NCBI GenBank assembly: GCA_023406965.1
Contig: JAEXTI010000138.1
Span: forward strand, 1-8,044
Direction of reading: 5' to 3'
DNA: 8,044 nucleotides
From: Chloroflexota bacterium
GTDB lineage: Bacteria > Chloroflexota > Anaerolineae > Anaerolineales > Anaerolineaceae
Positions within the stretch are counted from its first letter, which is position 1; each line of letters starts with the position of its first letter. Below the pieces are notes generated by a model that saw only the letters and a program-made list of their open reading frames with translations, searched no databases and was not told the origin of the DNA. The position numbers were made by a program, and so were the translations under genes. Of this stretch, positions 5,112 through 8,044 are shown one piece after another.

Positions 5112-5146
5112 GGAAAAGTGAAGGGTATTTCGCCCTTCACTTTTCT
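5112..5146. terminator. Bidirectional intrinsic terminator between convergent hydrolase genes
   Basis: AAAAGTGAAGGG (5114-5125) and CCCTTCACTTTT (5133-5144) pair perfectly over 12 bp around TATTTCG. A further G-C pair (5113 with 5145) and a wobble pair extend the stem. The A-tract on one side and T-tract on the other serve transcription from both directions, as expected between the plus-strand gene ending at 5004 and the minus-strand gene ending at 5247. The rest of 5147-5246 is AT-rich with no further feature. Confidence 0.8.
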
Positions 5147-5246
5147 TAACTTAACCCACGCTGCGACGAAAATCATAAATCGAGCAAGTGAGAAAAAACG
5201 AAGGGATTTCTTCCGATATAACTTGCTGAAGTATCGTCCACGATTC

Positions 5247-6062
5247 TCAGTTGGTGATTTCTTCGATGAAATCCACAAGATCAGACGCAAATCGTTCAGG
5301 CTCCTCCCAATGAAGTAGATGCCCTGCGCCGTGATAGGCGATGAACTGCGCGCCCGGTATTGCCTTGACAAGCGTTTCCTGGTCCATTCTAGGATAACGA
5401 GAATCCTGATCGCCCCACACAATCAACGTGGGCGCTTGAATATGACCTAACTCCTGCGAGAAGTCACCTTTTCCACGCCAACGATTTTCAAACAATTCCT
5501 TCCATACGAATGCTGGAACCTTGATACCCTCAAGCACTGCGGTATCCAGGACCTCGGAGGGTACAGGTTGAACAAGCATTGCTTCGGTCATTTGCCGCAC
5601 CAGGGCTACGTCGACAGGGTCTGACAGCTTCGATACAGTTGAGTCCCAGAACTTCCGCGTCTCTGGGCTGCCAGTTAAATGAGGAGAGGCTCCAATAAGA
5701 ACGAGCCCGCGGGTGAGCTCGGGATAGTTGATTGCGAAGCGCGTTGCGACCGCACTCCCCAGCGAGTGCCCCACAATGACGGCTGCCGGAAGATGAGCTG
5801 CAACCATGAATGCTTTAAGATCCTCAGCGAAATGAACGATGCTATATCCTTCCACAGGCCGGCTGGCATCGCCGTGACCTCTTTGCGTCAAAGCGAAAGC
5901 GTGGATGGTATTGGGTAGATGCGGTAGCACGTGCGCAAACGATTGCCATGAATCCAGAAAGCCGTGCAGAAAAATAACAGGAATGCCGGATTGGTCTCCC
6001 TGTTCAACGTAAGGCAATCGGACCTGCGGGGAAACCTCAATCATCCTCAAAATATGTGCCAT
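5247..6062 (-). CDS. Alpha/beta-fold hydrolase with complete Ser-Asp-His triad
   Basis: From ATG 6062 this is a 271-residue single-domain alpha/beta hydrolase. VIFLHGFLDSW (residues about 29-39) holds the oxyanion hole. TQRGHGDASRP follows strand 4, and Ser100 lies in VGHSLGSAVA. The acid is Asp220 (or Asp218) in WGDQDSRYP, and the base is His248 in GAGHLLHWEEP. It is cytoplasmic with no export signal, and resembles general esterase, haloperoxidase-like or lactonase enzymes. The substrate is unknown. Starts at GTG 6068 and ATG 6044 are also possible; ATG 6062 has a weak GAGTG-type site just upstream. The coding sequence is visibly poorer in G and C at third codon positions than priA or the glycosyltransferase, which may reflect acquisition from elsewhere. 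It follows priA on the same strand after a 119-base gap holding a repeat copy, so co-transcription is uncertain. Its 3' end is served by the bidirectional terminator. Confidence 0.88.
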   Translation of the reverse strand: MAHILRMIEVSPQVRLPYVEQGDQSGIPVIFLHGFLDSWQSFAHVLPHLPNTIHAFALTQRGHGDASRPVEGYSIVHFAEDLKAFMVAAHLPAAVIVGHSLGSAVATRFAINYPELTRGLVLIGASPHLTGSPETRKFWDSTVSKLSDPVDVALVRQMTEAMLVQPVPSEVLDTAVLEGIKVPAFVWKELFENRWRGKGDFSQELGHIQAPTLIVWGDQDSRYPRMDQETLVKAIPGAQFIAYHGAGHLLHWEEPERFASDLVDFIEEITN

Positions 6063-6076
6063 TTTCACTCACTTTT

Positions 6077-6092
6077 CTCGATTTCAATCGAG
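6077..6092. other. Short perfect hairpin in the leader of the minus-strand hydrolase
   Basis: CTCGAT (6077-6082), TTCA, ATCGAG (6087-6092) forms a 6-bp stem (7 bp if the loop shrinks to two bases). It ends about 15 bases before ATG 6062 on the minus strand. It could be an operator or a leader hairpin affecting ribosome access; no regulator is evident. Confidence 0.3.
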
Positions 6093-6095
6093 GCA

Positions 6096-6147
6096 CCCAC
6101 ACAAATCTCAAAATCAGGATGCCTTCCAACCGGCTTGAGTAGTTACG
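6096..6147. repeat. Diverged single copy of the foldback-element sequence
   Basis: This sequence aligns with 3899-3949 in the same orientation. Shared blocks are CCCACACA, then CTCAAA, TCAGGA, and a GAG(T/C)AGTTACG end, with one extra base and scattered substitutions between. By eye about three quarters of positions agree. The inverted partner arm is missing, so no long hairpin forms here. It occupies the gap between priA and the minus-strand hydrolase, again upstream of a minus-strand gene. Confidence 0.6.
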
Positions 6148-6181
6148 GTTTAATTACTTTCCTCTCCCTACACTCATGATT

Positions 6182-8044
6182 CTACAACAGGCTAGGCGGG
6201 TCGATTTCAACCAGCCAGTTGCCCAGGTCGCGGTTGCGCAACAGAGCGGCGGGGTCGGCGGCGCGCAGGATGATCTGCCAGCGGTACAGACTGTTTTGCC
6301 GCCCAAAGAAGCACGGCGCCGGGCCAATCATCTCGATGTTGGCGCTGCCGGCGGCGGCAATCCACTCCTGCACCTGGCGGCCCATGGCCTGGGCGGCTTG
6401 CTCGGCGCGGGCGGCGTTGTTGTCACGCAGTTCCAGGCGGGCCAGGCGGGTGAAGGGCGGAAAGCGCAGATTGCGGCGGTGAGCCAGTTCCTGGCCCAGA
6501 AAAGCCTCAAAATCCTGGCGGGCGGCGGCCTGGATGGCGTAATGCTCGGGCTGGTAGGTTTGGAAGATGGCCTGCCCGCCCAAAGGGGAACGCCCGGCCC
6601 GTCCGGCTACCTGGGTGAGCAGTTGAAAGGCCCGTTCGCCGGCGCGAAAATCGGGCATTTGCAGTCCCACTTCGGCCAGGATGACTCCCACCAGGGTGAC
6701 CAGGGGCAGGTCCAGACCTTTGGCAATCATCTGCGTACCCACCAGAATGTCAGCCTGGTGATTGCTGAAATGCGTCAACAATAGGTCGTGGGCATCCTTG
6801 CGTTGGGCAGTTTCGGCGTCCCAGCGCATGACCCTGGCCTGGGGAAAAGCGGCTTGCACCTCGGCTTCCACGCGCTCGGTGCCCAGACCCATCTGGCGGA
6901 TCTGGGTGCTGCGGCAGGCCGGGCAGCGCTGGGGCATCTGGCGGCGGTAGTTGCAGGTGTGGCAGACCAGCCCGCCTTGCCCGGCGTGGTAAGTGAGAGG
7001 CAGGTCGCAGCGCGGGCATTGAATGGCCTTGCCGCAGTCGCGGCAGAAGACGTAGGTGGCGGAGCCGCGGCGGTTGAGAAAGAGGATGGCTTGCTGTTCG
7101 CCAGCCAGGGTCTCCTGGAGGGCTGCCTGCAAGGCGCGGCTGAAGATGGAGCGGTTGCCTGCTTTCAACTCCTGGCGCATGTCCACGACCTGGATGCGCG
7201 GCAAGGGTGGCGGCGTAGGGTCTTCGTCACCAGGGGTGACGTACTGGCGGTGGGCGGGGGCGCGGTTGGGCAGGCGCAGCACGGGCCAGTTATGCTTGCG
7301 GGCGCGGGCCAAGAGGGTCACGTCGGGGGTAGCTGAGCCCATCACCAGCAGGCTGCCGGTGAGGCGCGAGAGAGCCAGGGCAGTCTCCACGGTGGAATAA
7401 GCGGGGGGCAGTTCGTCCTGGTAGTAGCTCTGATCGTGGAATTCATCCAGGACGATGAGGCCCAGGTTGGGCAGGGGGGCGAAGAGGGCTGAGCGCGGGC
7501 CGACGATGATGGGCAACTGTCCGGCGCGGGCTCGCCGCCAGGTGTCGTAGCGCTCGCCTTCGGATAAGCGCGAGTGCATCAAGCCGACCTGTCCGGGGAA
7601 GCGGGCAGCAAAGCGGCGCGCCGTTTGGGGGGTGAGAGAAATTTCGGGGACCAGCACCAGGGCCGACCGCCCGGCGCGTAGCGTTTCGGCCACCAGGTAA
7701 AGATACAATTCGGTCTTTCCTGAGCCGGTCACGCCGTGAAGGATGTGGGGCAGCGGGGCGCGTCCAGCCGCGGCAGCGTGGACGGCAGGTTGCAGGGCGC
7801 GCCAGGCGGCTTGCTGATCGGAGGTGAGGGGCAGGGGTTCGGTGGTGATCGCGGCAGCCTCGATGGCGTCCAGCGGGTCGCGCCAAATCTCGCTCTCGCT
7901 CAAGGTGATTAATTCCAAATCGGCCAGGTATTCCAGGTCGGCAAAGGTTGCGCCCGGCGCCGAGGCGTAGACCCAGGTGATCTGCACGGGGTCGCTTTCG
8001 TGGGCCAGAAAATCGAGGATGGCTCTGCGACGCTGGAAAACTTT
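6182..8044 (-). CDS. priA: Primosomal protein N' (PriA), replication-restart helicase; N-terminus outside window
   Basis: The frame is open to base 8044, giving 620 residues; the N-terminal 3'-DNA-binding domain is largely missing. The visible start KVFQRRRAILDFLAHE belongs to the winged-helix region. Helicase motifs follow: HGVTGSGKTELYL (Walker A, about 103-115), LIVLDEFHD (Walker B, about 196-204), and GSATP (about 236-240). Eight cysteines in four C-x2-C pairs (about 334-377) form the zinc-binding insertion characteristic of PriA. GLGTERVEAEV, VGTQMIAKGLDLP and QVAGRAGR (about 478-485) complete the second helicase lobe. PriA is a cytoplasmic 3'-5' superfamily 2 helicase that recognises abandoned forks and reloads the replicative helicase. 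Two departures from common sequences stand out: DEFH in place of DEEH, and AEVGLQMPDFR where an Asp usually replaces the Glu. The D-E-x-H core is intact, so activity is expected. The stop is TAG 6184-6182. Confidence 0.95.
   Translation of the reverse strand, partial: KVFQRRRAILDFLAHESDPVQITWVYASAPGATFADLEYLADLELITLSESEIWRDPLDAIEAAAITTEPLPLTSDQQAAWRALQPAVHAAAAGRAPLPHILHGVTGSGKTELYLYLVAETLRAGRSALVLVPEISLTPQTARRFAARFPGQVGLMHSRLSEGERYDTWRRARAGQLPIIVGPRSALFAPLPNLGLIVLDEFHDQSYYQDELPPAYSTVETALALSRLTGSLLVMGSATPDVTLLARARKHNWPVLRLPNRAPAHRQYVTPGDEDPTPPPLPRIQVVDMRQELKAGNRSIFSRALQAALQETLAGEQQAILFLNRRGSATYVFCRDCGKAIQCPRCDLPLTYHAGQGGLVCHTCNYRRQMPQRCPACRSTQIRQMGLGTERVEAEVQAAFPQARVMRWDAETAQRKDAHDLLLTHFSNHQADILVGTQMIAKGLDLPLVTLVGVILAEVGLQMPDFRAGERAFQLLTQVAGRAGRSPLGGQAIFQTYQPEHYAIQAAARQDFEAFLGQELAHRRNLRFPPFTRLARLELRDNNAARAEQAAQAMGRQVQEWIAAAGSANIEMIGPAPCFFGRQNSLYRWQIILRAADPAALLRNRDLGNWLVEIDPPSLL

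Noticed and set aside
4961..5422. 153-residue minus-strand open frame across the convergent junction
   Set aside because: It runs through the bidirectional terminator and both hydrolase 3' ends. The composition is unlike a folded protein.
6182..6784. Plus-strand open frame of 202 codons opposite priA
   Set aside because: It is a GC-rich antisense shadow of the well-supported PriA C-terminal region, with no independent start signal or domain.

Overview
The window looks like chromosomal DNA from a moderately GC-rich bacterium, most likely an uncultured member of the Chloroflexota (Anaerolineae-like). The main support is a secreted CAP-plus-LysM protein with Thr/Pro-rich linkers and a C-terminal membrane anchor, a style common in that group. 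The assignment is inference and no marker gene settles it. There are seven protein genes, two of them cut by the window edges. I see no rRNA, tRNA, CRISPR array or transposase.

Layout: the 3' part of a GT4-type glycosyltransferase (+, 1-540) is followed by a near-consensus promoter that runs straight into the start of a CAP/LysM cell-wall protein (+, 580-2028). A convergent junction (2029-2112) holds two REP-like hairpins in inverted orientation, each with GTAG at its outer edge. Next come three tightly packed minus-strand genes, read from right to left: a purine-type phosphoribosyltransferase (3810-3301), a class I SAM methyltransferase (3287-2559) and a small cysteine-rich protein of unknown function (2556-2113). 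They share an extended -10 promoter near 3958-3966, separated from the first gene by a foldback element with a perfect 24-bp stem.

An alpha/beta hydrolase (+, 4174-5004) is divergent from that operon. It converges on a second, unrelated and more AT-rich alpha/beta hydrolase (-, 6062-5247), with a REP-like hairpin and a strong bidirectional terminator between them. Upstream of the second hydrolase lies a diverged single copy of the foldback-element sequence (6096-6147). Then comes PriA (-, 6182-8044), whose N-terminus lies beyond the window.

The genes are mostly familiar families: envelope and glycan functions, salvage or modification metabolism, generic hydrolases and replication restart. 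The unusual content is mostly non-coding. It comprises a possible leaderless start, a REPIN-like pair whose GTAG head supplies a stop codon, a two-site family of foldback repeats in gene leaders, and the unexplained operon of phosphoribosyltransferase, methyltransferase and Cys-rich protein.
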